Assembly (NCBI GenBank): GCA_902524865.1 | Contig: CABZEV010000007.1 | Span: 1 to 37,479 of the forward strand | Source of the DNA: an uncultured Pelagibacteraceae bacterium | GTDB lineage: Bacteria; Pseudomonadota; Alphaproteobacteria; Pelagibacterales; Pelagibacteraceae | DNA: 37,479 bases | Reading direction: 5' to 3' | Shown: one piece after another, positions 22,215-34,541 of the stretch | Layout of the letters: every line of letters begins with the position of its first letter | Numbering within the stretch: position 1 is the stretch's first letter | Made by a program: the position numbers and the translations under genes | Notes under the pieces: model-generated | The model's input: the letters and a program-made list of their open reading frames with translations, nothing else | Databases searched by the model: none | Told to the model about the DNA's origin: nothing

Positions 22215-23085
22215 TCAGACAATTTATCGAACAGTGTTTTTCCAATTTTGGAGGGAGAATTTGCCATTGTTATTCCACAATCTTTCATCTTTTTAATCTT
22301 ATCTTTAGCACCACCTTTTCCCCCAGAAATAATTGCACCAGCATGGCCCATTCTACGACCTGGTGGTGCTGTTATACCCGCTATAAAGCCAACAATTGGT
22401 TTTTTTATTTTGTGATTTTGAATAAAATCTGCTGCTTCTTCTTCGGCTGTACCTCCGATTTCTCCTATCATTAAAATAGACTTTGTTTCGTCATCATTTA
22501 AAAATAGATCTAAACAATCAATAAAGTTTGTGCCATTTATCGGATCTCCACCAATACCTATACAAGTAGATTGACCTAATCCATTTTCTGTAGTTTGGGC
22601 AACTGCCTCATAGGTCAAAGTCCCAGATCTAGAGACAATACCAACTGAGCCTTTTTTGTGGATATTGCCTGGCATGATACCAATTTTACATTCATCAGGA
22701 GTTATTATTCCTGGACAATTAGGTCCGATTAATCTGGAATTTGATTTTAATAATTTCTGTTTAACTCTCAACATATCTTGAATTGGGATACCTTCAGTAA
22801 TGCAAACAATTAACTCGATTGATGCTTCTATTGCCTCAACGATTGCTGCAGCAGCAAACTTCGCCGGCACATATATCATCGTGGCATTAGCACCCTCAGA
22901 GTTTTTAGCCTCTTTAACTGTATTAAAAACTGGTAATCCTAAATGTTTTTGTCCTCCTTTTTTAGGAGTGACTCCACCAACTAATTTTGTTCCATATTTA
23001 ATTGCTTGCTCGGAGTGAAATGTTCCATGTGAGCCCGTAAAACCCTGACAAATTAATCTAGTTTCTTTATTTACAAGAACTGACA

Positions 23086-23086
<1 letters not shown>
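22211..23086 (-). CDS. sucD: Succinyl-CoA synthetase subunit alpha
   Basis: The 291-aa alpha subunit binds CoA through [15 protein letters not shown] near the N-terminus and carries the phosphohistidine in [14 protein letters not shown] near the C-terminus. [21 protein letters not shown] and [10 protein letters not shown] are further family signatures. With SucC it converts succinyl-CoA to succinate and makes ATP or GTP. Its start shares one base with the sucC stop. The stop codon falls within the -35 region of the candidate sucA promoter. Confidence 0.98.
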
Positions 23087-26719
<3,633 letters not shown>

Positions 26720-26761
26720 GAATAGGACCTTTTAGATTAAAAATTCTTATTAGTCTATTGT

Positions 26762-27541
26762 TTAAATATTGGCTGTTGCTAACATTTTTTTTATTTCAGC
26801 AATTGCTTTTGCAGGATTTAAACCTTTTGGACAAGCGCTAGTACAGTTTAAAATTGTATGACACCTATAAAGTTTAAGTTCATTTGCCACTTTTTTTAAT
26901 CTTGAATTTCTCTCTTCATCTCTACTATCTATGATCCATCGATAGGCTTGTAAAAGCACTGCTGGTCCCAGATATTTATCACCATTCCACCAATAACTTG
27001 GACAAGAAGTTGAGCAACACGCACACATTATACATTCATATGCGCCATCTAATTTAGCTCTATCTTCTTTAGACTGAAAAATTTCTTTAGTTTCTGACTT
27101 TGAATTTGATTTTAACCATGGCTCAATTGATTGATATTGTTTATACAAACCATCCAAGTCACCTATTAGATCTTTTTTAACTGTAAGGTGTGGTAATGGA
27201 TAAATATTGATATCACCATCTATTTCTTTGTGGGGAGTTGTGCAAGCAAGGCCATTTTTTCCATCCATATTCATTGCACAGGAACCACAAACTCCATGAG
27301 CACAAGATCTTCTATAAGCCAAAGTTGGATCTATTTCATTTTTAATTTTATTTAAAATATCTAAAACTTTTGAGGGACAATCATCCATATCAACTTCGTA
27401 GGTATCAATTCTAGGATTTTCCCCTGTAGACGGGTCCCATCTATAAACATTTACTTTTCTAAGATTTTTTGAACCAGTTTTATCCTTAAAATATTTACCT
27501 TTTTTTACTTTGGAATTGTCAGGTAAACCTATTTGAACCAT
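26762..27541 (-). CDS. sdhB: Succinate dehydrogenase iron-sulfur subunit
   Basis: The 259-aa subunit carries three iron-sulfur clusters. The plant-type [2Fe-2S] ligands are in [16 protein letters not shown] with a further Cys in GLAC, the [4Fe-4S]/[3Fe-4S] ligands are in [16 protein letters not shown], and a later [11 protein letters not shown] completes them. It passes electrons from SdhA to the quinone site. I chose the ATG at 27541 rather than the ORF-track TTG at 27544, because it overlaps the sdhA stop as TGATG and gives the normal length. It is the last of the sdhCDAB set. Confidence 0.97.
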   Translation of the reverse strand: MVQIGLPDNSKVKKGKYFKDKTGSKNLRKVNVYRWDPSTGENPRIDTYEVDMDDCPSKVLDILNKIKNEIDPTLAYRRSCAHGVCGSCAMNMDGKNGLACTTPHKEIDGDINIYPLPHLTVKKDLIGDLDGLYKQYQSIEPWLKSNSKSETKEIFQSKEDRAKLDGAYECIMCACCSTSCPSYWWNGDKYLGPAVLLQAYRWIIDSRDEERNSRLKKVANELKLYRCHTILNCTSACPKGLNPAKAIAEIKKMLATANI

Positions 27542-29316
27542 CAATAAACTCTTTCCTGAGGTGGAAAATATTGCACTTCATTAGTTAGTGTTGATTTGTG
27601 AACTTCTCTATAACTAATTTTTGTATCTTTCCCATCACACCAGGCAAGAGTGTGTTGCATAAATTTATTATCATCTCTTTTTGGAAAGTCTTCTCTCGCA
27701 TGTGCTCCTCGACTTTCTTTTCTATTATAGGCTGAATCAACAGTTACTACAGCTTGTCTTATTAGATTATCAAATTCTAAAGTTTCAACTAAATCAGTGT
27801 TAAAAATTAAAGATTTATCTTTAACTGATAATGAGTCTAGCCCGTCATAAGTTTTTCTTATTTCATTAACACCTTCTTTGAGAGTTTTTTCAGTTCTAAA
27901 AACAGCACACTTAGACTGCATAGTTTTTTGCATTGATAACCTTAGTTCAGCTGTTCCGATGTCACCCTGTGAATTTCTTATCTTATCAAAACGATCTAAG
28001 CATTTTTGAGTTTCTGTTTCACTGATTTCCTCGTGTGGAGTTCCTGGTTTTATTAGCTCAGCTGCACGTTTAGCAGCTGCTCTACCAAAAACAACTAAAT
28101 CAATTAATGAGTTTGAACCAAGTCTGTTTGCACCATGAACTGAAACACACGCTGCTTCACCTATTGCCATTAAGCCTGGAACAGTTTTTTCTGAACCATT
28201 TACAGTTAGTACCTCTGCTTTATAATTTGTTGGTATACCACCCATGTTATAATGAACTGTTGGAACAACAGGAATTGGTTCTTTAGTAACATCTACATTT
28301 GCAAATAATCTTGCAGCATCAGTGATACCAGGAAGCCTACTTTCAATAATATCTTTATCTAAGTGATTTAAATTAAGATGTACGTGGTCATGATCTTTTC
28401 CAACTCCTCTTCCTTCATTAATCTCGATTGACATTGATCTACTAACAACATCTCTCGATGCTAAATCTTTTGCTTTAGGAGCATATCTTTCCATAAATCT
28501 TTCACCTTTAGAATTTGTAAGATATCCTCCTTCACCTCTTGCACCTTCTGTGATCAATGTGCCATGACCATAAATTCCTGTTGGATGAAACTGCACAAAT
28601 TCCATATCTTGTAACGGTAAACCTGCTCTTAGTACCATCGCATTACCATCACCTGTACAAGTATGGGCTGATGTTGCAGAATAATATACTTTTCCATAAC
28701 CACCTGTTGCGATTATAACAATGTGGGCTCTAAATCTATGAATAGTTCCATCATTTAAATTCCAAGCAATCAAACCTTTGCATGCTCCATCTTTCATTAA
28801 CAAATCTAATGCAAAATATTCAATAAAAAATTCTGTATTATGTTTTAAAGCTTGCCCATACAAAGTATGCAAAATTGCATGACCAGTTCTATCAGCGGCT
28901 GCACAAGTTCTTTGCACAATTCCGTTGCCATAATTTTTAGTCATACCACCAAATGGTCTTTGATAAATTTTTCCATCTTCAGTTCTGCTAAATGGAACAC
29001 CGTATTTTTCTAGCTCAATAACTGCCTTTGGTGCCTCCTTACATAGATACTCAATGCTATCCTGATCGCCTAACCAATCAGCTCCTTTAACTGTATCGTA
29101 CATATGCCAACGCCAATCATCCTCGCCCATATTTCCTAAAGCAGCAGAAATACCGCCTTGTGCTGCGGAGGTGTGACTTCTAGTTGGAAAAACTTTTGAA
29201 ATACAAGCTGTTTTTAATCCCGCCTCACTTAGACCAACTGCAGCTCTTAAACCAGAACCACCTGCTCCTAAGACTAGCACATCATATTCATGATCGATAA
29301 TTTTGTAAGAATTCAT
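27541..29316 (-). CDS. sdhA: Succinate dehydrogenase flavoprotein subunit
   Basis: This 591-aa flavoprotein oxidises succinate to fumarate. The FAD-binding [20 protein letters not shown] is at the N-terminus, [15 protein letters not shown] holds the His that binds FAD covalently, and [23 protein letters not shown] contains the substrate-site residues. The C-terminal [17 protein letters not shown] is also conserved. Its start overlaps the sdhD stop as ATGA and its stop overlaps sdhB. Length and motifs are normal. Confidence 0.98.
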   Translation of the reverse strand: MNSYKIIDHEYDVLVLGAGGSGLRAAVGLSEAGLKTACISKVFPTRSHTSAAQGGISAALGNMGEDDWRWHMYDTVKGADWLGDQDSIEYLCKEAPKAVIELEKYGVPFSRTEDGKIYQRPFGGMTKNYGNGIVQRTCAAADRTGHAILHTLYGQALKHNTEFFIEYFALDLLMKDGACKGLIAWNLNDGTIHRFRAHIVIIATGGYGKVYYSATSAHTCTGDGNAMVLRAGLPLQDMEFVQFHPTGIYGHGTLITEGARGEGGYLTNSKGERFMERYAPKAKDLASRDVVSRSMSIEINEGRGVGKDHDHVHLNLNHLDKDIIESRLPGITDAARLFANVDVTKEPIPVVPTVHYNMGGIPTNYKAEVLTVNGSEKTVPGLMAIGEAACVSVHGANRLGSNSLIDLVVFGRAAAKRAAELIKPGTPHEEISETETQKCLDRFDKIRNSQGDIGTAELRLSMQKTMQSKCAVFRTEKTLKEGVNEIRKTYDGLDSLSVKDKSLIFNTDLVETLEFDNLIRQAVVTVDSAYNRKESRGAHAREDFPKRDDNKFMQHTLAWCDGKDTKISYREVHKSTLTNEVQYFPPQERVY

Positions 29317-29636
29317 AAATTAATTAATAATATAATTGTAATTAATGGAATTACCACAGCTGATACGTACAAAAAACCATTTGCGACATTTTTGATTTTA
29401 TAATCTTCAATATAATCCTCAAAAACCTCACTAATACTTAATGCTGAAAAGAAATATGCAGTAATTATAAATAAGCTAAATAGAAACTTAGATAATGGAT
29501 TCGTAAAAAATTCCAAAACTTCTGAATAGCTCTGATCATAAATACTTATAAAACTTAAAATAAACCAAGCCATTAATGGAACTAATATTGCTCCACTTAT
29601 TTTTAAAAAAATCCATTTTTTTGTTGCAGCAATCAT
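29313..29636 (-). CDS. sdhD: Succinate dehydrogenase membrane anchor SdhD, histidine-less
   Basis: From the ATG at 29636 (one base after the sdhC stop) this is a 107-aa protein with three membrane segments. The ORF-track start is a TTG 21 bases upstream, inside sdhC, which I think is less likely. It is identified by its place between sdhC and sdhA, its topology, and the helix II-end motif [11 protein letters not shown] that matches the VxxDY quinone-site motif of SdhD (Asp82-Tyr83 in E. coli). The protein has no histidine and no cysteine. The position of the usual heme b ligand (His71 in E. coli, 11 residues before the Asp) is Phe here. Confidence 0.85.
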   Translation of the reverse strand: MIAATKKWIFLKISGAILVPLMAWFILSFISIYDQSYSEVLEFFTNPLSKFLFSLFIITAYFFSALSISEVFEDYIEDYKIKNVANGFLYVSAVVIPLITIILLINL

Positions 29637-29637
29637 T

Positions 29638-30021
29638 TTAAAATAAATTTTTTCCAATCAAAAATAAAATTATAGTTAAAAAAATTGACCCTATAATAAC
29701 TAAAAGACCAGTTATATTAGTTGTCTTAAGTTCAAATCCATAACCTAAATCCATTACCAAATGTCTTATCTCACTTAAAATTTGAAAACAAAAAGACCAG
29801 GTCAAACCTAAAATAATAAATTTTCCAATCTGGGAATTTAATAATAAATTAATAGAATTGTAATTGTTTTCACCTAATAATAATAATGACGCCCATAAAC
29901 AAATTAATGTAATACCAATTATATTTATTATGCCCGTGATTCTATGTGAAATGGATACTAAAGACGAAATATGCCATTTATAAACCTGTATGTGAGGGGA
30001 TAATGGTTTTTTATTTTCCAT
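29638..30021 (-). CDS. sdhC: Succinate dehydrogenase cytochrome b556 subunit
   Basis: The 127-aa SdhC anchors the enzyme in the inner membrane through three helices. The family start PLSPHIQVYKWHISSLVSISHRITG contains the Ser and Arg of the quinone site. EIRHLVMDLGYGFEL holds the heme b ligand His equivalent to His84 of E. coli SdhC. The start lies inside the end of asd (11-bp overlap), which places sdh translation directly behind asd. With SdhD it should bind heme b and quinone, though the partner lacks its own heme ligand. Confidence 0.93.
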   Translation of the reverse strand: MENKKPLSPHIQVYKWHISSLVSISHRITGIINIIGITLICLWASLLLLGENNYNSINLLLNSQIGKFIILGLTWSFCFQILSEIRHLVMDLGYGFELKTTNITGLLVIIGSIFLTIILFLIGKNLF

Positions 30022-31018
30022 GATAATTCTTTTTAATTATTGTTTCTGCAATTTCTACTGCATTCAAAGCCGCGCCTCTCAAAAGGTTATCTGAAACGAT
30101 CCATAAATTTAATCCATTTTTAATTGTTTTATCTTCTCTAATCCTTGAAATAAAAGTTTCGTCCATTCCCTCTGCTTCAATTGGAGTTGAATAACCACCA
30201 TCATTTCTTTCATCAATAACTTTACAACCCTCGAAATTATTCAAAAGATCTCTTACCTTTTCCAGAGTAAAAGGTTTTTCGAATTGTAAGTTGACCGACT
30301 CAGAATGCGAAACAGAGATAGGCAATCTCACACATGTCGCTGTCAAATCAATTTTAGCATCTAAAATTTTTTTAGTTTCGTTCATCATTTTTAACTCTTC
30401 CTTAGTATAACCGTCATCTGCAAATTGATCGATATGAGGGATAGCATTAAAAGCTATTTGTTTTGTAAAATTTTTAGATGATACTTTTTTACCATCTAAA
30501 ACTAGTTTAGTTTGCTCAATGAGCTCATCCATGGGAGCTTTTCCACCTCCAGAAACTGATTGATAAGTAGAGACAACAATTCTTTTAATTATAAATAGAT
30601 CGTGCAAAGGTTTAAGAGCAATTACCAATTGAGCTGTTGAGCAATTCGGATTTGCAATAATATTTTTTTTAATTTTTTTTAGATCATCTGAATTTACTTG
30701 TGGAACTATCAAAGGTACTTCTGGATCCATTCTAAAAAAACTAGAGTTATCAATTACCAAGCAATTTTTGGCTGCTCTTTCAGCAAATTTTTCAGAAATT
30801 TTTCCACCAGCTGCAAAAAAAGCAATATTAACTTTTGAGAAATCAAAATTTTCTAAATCAAGGACATCAATTTCCTTACCTCTAAAACTAATTTTTTTTC
30901 CAACACTTTTTGAGGACGCAACTAAATATAAATTATCTATAGAAAATTCTTTTCTTTCCAAAATTTCCAATGTTTTCCTACCAACATTTCCTGTTGCTCC
31001 TACAATTGCAATATTCAT
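30011..31018 (-). CDS. asd: Aspartate-semialdehyde dehydrogenase
   Basis: This 335-aa enzyme reduces aspartyl phosphate to aspartate semialdehyde, a branch point to lysine/peptidoglycan and to homoserine (methionine, threonine). The NADP-binding VGATGNVGRKTLEIL is at the N-terminus, the catalytic Cys126 lies in ANPNCSTAQL, and YQSVSGGGKAPMDEL and RLPISVSHSESV follow. The 3' end overlaps sdhC by 11 bp. A 15-bp gap separates it from dmdA and holds a -10-like TATAAA. Confidence 0.96.
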   Translation of the reverse strand: MNIAIVGATGNVGRKTLEILERKEFSIDNLYLVASSKSVGKKISFRGKEIDVLDLENFDFSKVNIAFFAAGGKISEKFAERAAKNCLVIDNSSFFRMDPEVPLIVPQVNSDDLKKIKKNIIANPNCSTAQLVIALKPLHDLFIIKRIVVSTYQSVSGGGKAPMDELIEQTKLVLDGKKVSSKNFTKQIAFNAIPHIDQFADDGYTKEELKMMNETKKILDAKIDLTATCVRLPISVSHSESVNLQFEKPFTLEKVRDLLNNFEGCKVIDERNDGGYSTPIEAEGMDETFISRIREDKTIKNGLNLWIVSDNLLRGAALNAVEIAETIIKKNYHGK

Positions 31019-31027
31019 GATCTAAGT

Positions 31028-31055
31028 TTTATACTAGATGAAAGGTAAATCGCAA
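31028..31055 (-). promoter_or_regulatory. Possible asd promoter in the end of dmdA
   Basis: Minus-strand TTGCGA (31055-31050) and TATAAA (31033-31028) are separated by 16 bp. The -10 ends 9 nt before the asd ATG, so the leader would be only a few bases. The -35 match is 4 of 6. This could uncouple asd-sdh from dmdA expression. Confidence 0.3.
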
Positions 31056-32143
31056 ATTGTTCCTACAAATATTTTTTCATCAATGTCTATATTAAATTGT
31101 ATTTTAGCATCCCAATAAGGTTTATTAATCATTGCGATACCTATAACTTTTTTAAAAGTTGGTGAATAAGCAGCTGATCTTACTGTACCTACGATATTCT
31201 TATTATCATCGTATAAAGTCTTTTCACAGTACATATCAATTTTAGTATGATCGATTTTAATTCCCATGAGTTTTCTTTTAACTCCCTCTTGTCGAATTTT
31301 TTTAAGTTTTTCCTTTCCTAAAAAGTTTACCTCAGAGTCAAGATTTATAAATCTGTCAAAATTCGCTTCTAAAGGATTATCTCTATTATCAAAATCATTT
31401 CCATATGATAAAAGCGCAGATTCTATTCTCTCAATAAGATTAGGACATCCTGGTTTGACATTGAATTCTGCTCCATATTCGAATAAATAATCATATAAAT
31501 CTTGACCAGCTAAATTATCCTCAACATAAATTTCAAAACCTCCTTGTTTTGACCAACCTGATCTTGCAACAAAATAATTTTTTTTTCTAAATTCGTAGTA
31601 TTTAAAATTAAAAAATTTTAATTGTCTTATTTCGTCTCCAAATAATTTCGCCATTAAATCATCCGATAGGGGTCCTTGAACAGCTAAAATATTTACATTT
31701 GGCTCTTTTATTTCTACTTCAAAATTATTTCCTGCGGCAAGTCCCTTTGCAAAAAAAATTACATCTGAGTCTGCTATTGACAACCACCATCTATCTTCTG
31801 CTAATTTATTAATTATAGGATCATTAACTAGCAGTCCTTCATTATCAATTAATGGAGCATAGTAGCATCTTCCAACTTTTGATTTTGATAAATCTCTACA
31901 TGTCATTAACTGAACTAATTTTGCTGAGTCTTTACCAGATATCTCAACTTGTCTTTCAGCAGCCACATCCCAAACTTGAACAAATTTTTTTAGATGTTGG
32001 TAATCAGTCTCCAATGACTTAAATGAGGCTGGTAATAACATGTGGTTATACACTGTGTAACTACTTACCCCATGAGCTTCTATCCTATCTGTGTAAGGAG
32101 TGCTTCTTAATCTTCTTGATTTTACAATTGGAAAGTTTTTCAT
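31034..32143 (-). CDS. dmdA: Dimethylsulfoniopropionate (DMSP) demethylase DmdA
   Basis: This 369-aa tetrahydrofolate-dependent enzyme removes one methyl from DMSP, giving 3-methylmercaptopropionate and 5-methyl-THF. It has the GcvT (aminomethyltransferase) fold: [20 protein letters not shown] at the N-terminal folate domain, [30 protein letters not shown], and [14 protein letters not shown] in the central region. Its length equals that of the Pelagibacter ubique enzyme. The [10 protein letters not shown] start and DVAAERQ favour DmdA over glycine-cleavage T protein, and the neighbouring dmdB and dmdC support this strongly. Its ATG overlaps the hydrolase stop by 4 nt. Confidence 0.94.
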   Translation of the reverse strand: MKNFPIVKSRRLRSTPYTDRIEAHGVSSYTVYNHMLLPASFKSLETDYQHLKKFVQVWDVAAERQVEISGKDSAKLVQLMTCRDLSKSKVGRCYYAPLIDNEGLLVNDPIINKLAEDRWWLSIADSDVIFFAKGLAAGNNFEVEIKEPNVNILAVQGPLSDDLMAKLFGDEIRQLKFFNFKYYEFRKKNYFVARSGWSKQGGFEIYVEDNLAGQDLYDYLFEYGAEFNVKPGCPNLIERIESALLSYGNDFDNRDNPLEANFDRFINLDSEVNFLGKEKLKKIRQEGVKRKLMGIKIDHTKIDMYCEKTLYDDNKNIVGTVRSAAYSPTFKKVIGIAMINKPYWDAKIQFNIDIDEKIFVGTICDLPFI

Positions 32144-32916
32144 TTTTTTAAAAATTCTAAGACCTTTTCCCTCATTTCAAATGCTTTTTCAATCATAATC
32201 ATGTGTCCGCACCTATCTAATATTTGAGTCTTAGAATTTTTAATTAAGCTTGCAAATTTCTTTCCTGCTTTTAAATCAACCATCTTGTCTACCTCCCCAA
32301 GAATTAACATTACAGGACAGCTTATTTTTCTTGCAGCCTGGTAGCCATTTTTGTAATTATTACAAGCGATAAGATCGACTGCTAAAATTTCACTTATATC
32401 TCTTGAAGACTGGATTATTTTTTCCACAGGGTTTCCACCTATAAACTTTTTAGAACCTTCATATCCCCATTTCATCATCAATTTTACAGCATCTGAGTGA
32501 CCATCTTGAGCTAACTTTATTAAATCAGGATGTACCGGCATTCTATTAGATCCACCGACAAAAACTATCTTATCAAGCCTTTTTGTATATCTATGAGAAT
32601 ATTCAAGAATTTCTAAACACCCTTGAGAATGGCCAACCAAAACTAAATTTTTAAGATTTAATTTTTTAAAAACATCTTCCAACCATTCAGCAATTTTTTC
32701 AATACTTTCTAAACAAGGACCATCTGAATTCCCATGACCGGGCAAGTCTATAGATAATACATTAAAATTATTAGTATAAAAAAATTGTTCTGTTAAAGAC
32801 CAGACTATATGAGATAGACCACTTCCATGAAGGAATACTATTGTTTGTTTTTTCGCATTTATTCCTTGGCCCGCATCAGATGCATAAATACTTTTATTTT
32901 TAATTTCAAATATCAA
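32140..32916 (-). CDS. Alpha/beta hydrolase in the dmd operon, function unknown
   Basis: This 258-aa alpha/beta-hydrolase-fold protein has the oxyanion-loop [10 protein letters not shown] (30-39), [10 protein letters not shown], the nucleophile elbow VGHSQGC with Ser97, Asp210 in LGEVDKMVD, and His238 in CGHMIMIE, so a full catalytic triad is present. It has no signal peptide. It lies 8 bp after dmdB and overlaps dmdA by 4 nt, so it should be made together with the DMSP demethylation enzymes. It could act on an ester or thioester linked to DMSP use, for instance as a CoA thioesterase, but the sequence does not reveal the substrate. The general fold is certain and the role is not. Confidence 0.85.
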   Translation of the reverse strand: MIFEIKNKSIYASDAGQGINAKKQTIVFLHGSGLSHIVWSLTEQFFYTNNFNVLSIDLPGHGNSDGPCLESIEKIAEWLEDVFKKLNLKNLVLVGHSQGCLEILEYSHRYTKRLDKIVFVGGSNRMPVHPDLIKLAQDGHSDAVKLMMKWGYEGSKKFIGGNPVEKIIQSSRDISEILAVDLIACNNYKNGYQAARKISCPVMLILGEVDKMVDLKAGKKFASLIKNSKTQILDRCGHMIMIEKAFEMREKVLEFLKK

Positions 32917-32924
32917 CTAATTAC

Positions 32925-34541
32925 CTAAAATTTTTTTCTTAGTTCAAACTTTTGAATTTTTCCAGTTGAGGTTTTAGGTAGCTCACAAAAAATTACTTGT
33001 TTTGGGACCTTAAAACCTGCAAGTGTTTCTTTACAGAAGCTAATTAATTCTTTCTCAGTTATAGGTTTTTCCTTTATCGTCTCAATAAATGCACACGGTA
33101 CCTCTCCCCATTTTTCATCTGGTTTAGCCACAACAGCGGCTATAGATACTGAAGGGTGTTTTGCAAGAGTATTTTCTATTTCTATAGAGGATATATTTTC
33201 ACCTCCAGAAATTATTATGTCTTTAGATCTATCCTGAATTTTTACATATCCATCCGGATACATAACAGCTAAGTCACCAGAATGAAACCAGCCCCCAGCC
33301 ATTGCTTTATTTGTAGCATCCTTATCCTTAAAATAACCTTTCATAACCACATTTCCTTTAATCATAATTTCACCGATCGTCTTTCCATCTTTTGGAACTT
33401 CAGTCATTGTTTCTGGATCCATTACAGAAACTCCTTCTGTGTTGGGATACCTTACTCCTTGTCTTGCTTTAATTTCGTTCTGCTTTTCCTCATCAAAGTC
33501 ATTCCAAGCATCATTCCACGCACATTGAGTTACGTGTCCATAAGTTTCGGTTAATCCATAAACATGCATAACATCAAAACCAAGTTCTTTCATTTTTTTG
33601 AAAATTATACTTGGCGGTGGAGCTCCTGCAGTAAGTACATATACTTTTTGCTTTAATTTTTTTCTATCAGACTCTGGTGCACCAGTTATCATATTAAGTA
33701 CAATGGGCGCTCCACCAAAGTGGGTAACATTATGTTTGTCTATTAATTCAAAAATTTTTTTTACATCTATATTTCTTAAACAAATTGTTCTTCCATTTAA
33801 CATAGGTATAGTCCAAGGATAACCCCATCCATTGCAATGGAACATTGGGACAATAGTCAAAAAATTAAGTCTGTTTGGCATATTCCAGGCAACAGCGCTG
33901 CCCGTGGACATTAAATATGATCCTCGATGATGGTAAACAACGCCTTTAGGGTTTCCAGTAGTTCCAGATGTATAGCTCAATGATATTGCTTGCCACTCGT
34001 CCTCTGGCATTTTCCAATCAAAATTTTCGTCACCGGTATTTAAAAAACTTTCATATTCTAGATCACCAATTTTTTCACATTTTGATTGGTCTGCATATTT
34101 ATCAACTATATCAATAATTGTAATTTTCCTTTTTAAAGTGCTTAAGGCTTTTTTAACTTCAACGTGCAATTGTCTGTCAACAACAAGAACTTTAGCATCA
34201 CTATGTTCTAAAATATAAGCAATAGTTTTAGCATCTAATCTTATATTTATTGTATTTAACACTGCACCAGACATAGGAACAGAGTAATGTCCCTCAAAAA
34301 TTTCTGGTGTGTTAAAAGCTAAAAACGAGACCGTGTCACCTTTTTGGACTCCAATTTTATTGAGAGCACTTGCAAATTTAATAGTACGTTTGTAAACTTG
34401 AGCCCAGGTATATTTACGATCTTCATAGATAACTGCCTCATATTCAGGATAAATCTCTTTTGCTCTCATTAAAAAAGTTAAAGGGGTTAAGGGGACAAAA
34501 TTTGCGCTATTCTTGTCTAAATTAGTATCGTAATGACTCAT
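32925..34541 (-). CDS. dmdB: 3-Methylmercaptopropionyl-CoA ligase DmdB
   Basis: This 538-aa acyl-CoA synthetase of the ANL superfamily would activate 3-methylmercaptopropionate with ATP and CoA. It has the P-loop-like LSYTSGTTGNPKGVVY, VYGLTETYGH, the GWFHSGDLAVMYPDGYVKIQDRSKDII hinge region, and the C-terminal catalytic Lys in KTSTGKIQKF. The general family also includes medium-chain fatty acid ligases. The DmdB assignment rests on its place directly after dmdC and upstream of dmdA. It starts on the base after the dmdC stop. Confidence 0.9.
   Translation of the reverse strand: MSHYDTNLDKNSANFVPLTPLTFLMRAKEIYPEYEAVIYEDRKYTWAQVYKRTIKFASALNKIGVQKGDTVSFLAFNTPEIFEGHYSVPMSGAVLNTINIRLDAKTIAYILEHSDAKVLVVDRQLHVEVKKALSTLKRKITIIDIVDKYADQSKCEKIGDLEYESFLNTGDENFDWKMPEDEWQAISLSYTSGTTGNPKGVVYHHRGSYLMSTGSAVAWNMPNRLNFLTIVPMFHCNGWGYPWTIPMLNGRTICLRNIDVKKIFELIDKHNVTHFGGAPIVLNMITGAPESDRKKLKQKVYVLTAGAPPPSIIFKKMKELGFDVMHVYGLTETYGHVTQCAWNDAWNDFDEEKQNEIKARQGVRYPNTEGVSVMDPETMTEVPKDGKTIGEIMIKGNVVMKGYFKDKDATNKAMAGGWFHSGDLAVMYPDGYVKIQDRSKDIIISGGENISSIEIENTLAKHPSVSIAAVVAKPDEKWGEVPCAFIETIKEKPITEKELISFCKETLAGFKVPKQVIFCELPKTSTGKIQKFELRKKF

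Noticed and set aside
26720-26761. Riboswitch or promoter between sdhB and mmsA
   Set aside because: The 42-bp gap is too short for a known riboswitch, and I found no convincing -35/-10 pair, only a good Shine-Dalgarno sequence for mmsA.
29637-29657. TTG start of sdhD overlapping sdhC by 20 bp
   Set aside because: An ATG one base after the sdhC stop gives a normal SdhD length; the upstream TTG has no ribosome-binding signal.
31034-32143. Glycine cleavage T protein (gcvT) as the identity of dmdA
   Set aside because: The fold is shared, but the 369-aa length, N-terminal region and dmdB/dmdC neighbours fit DMSP demethylase better.
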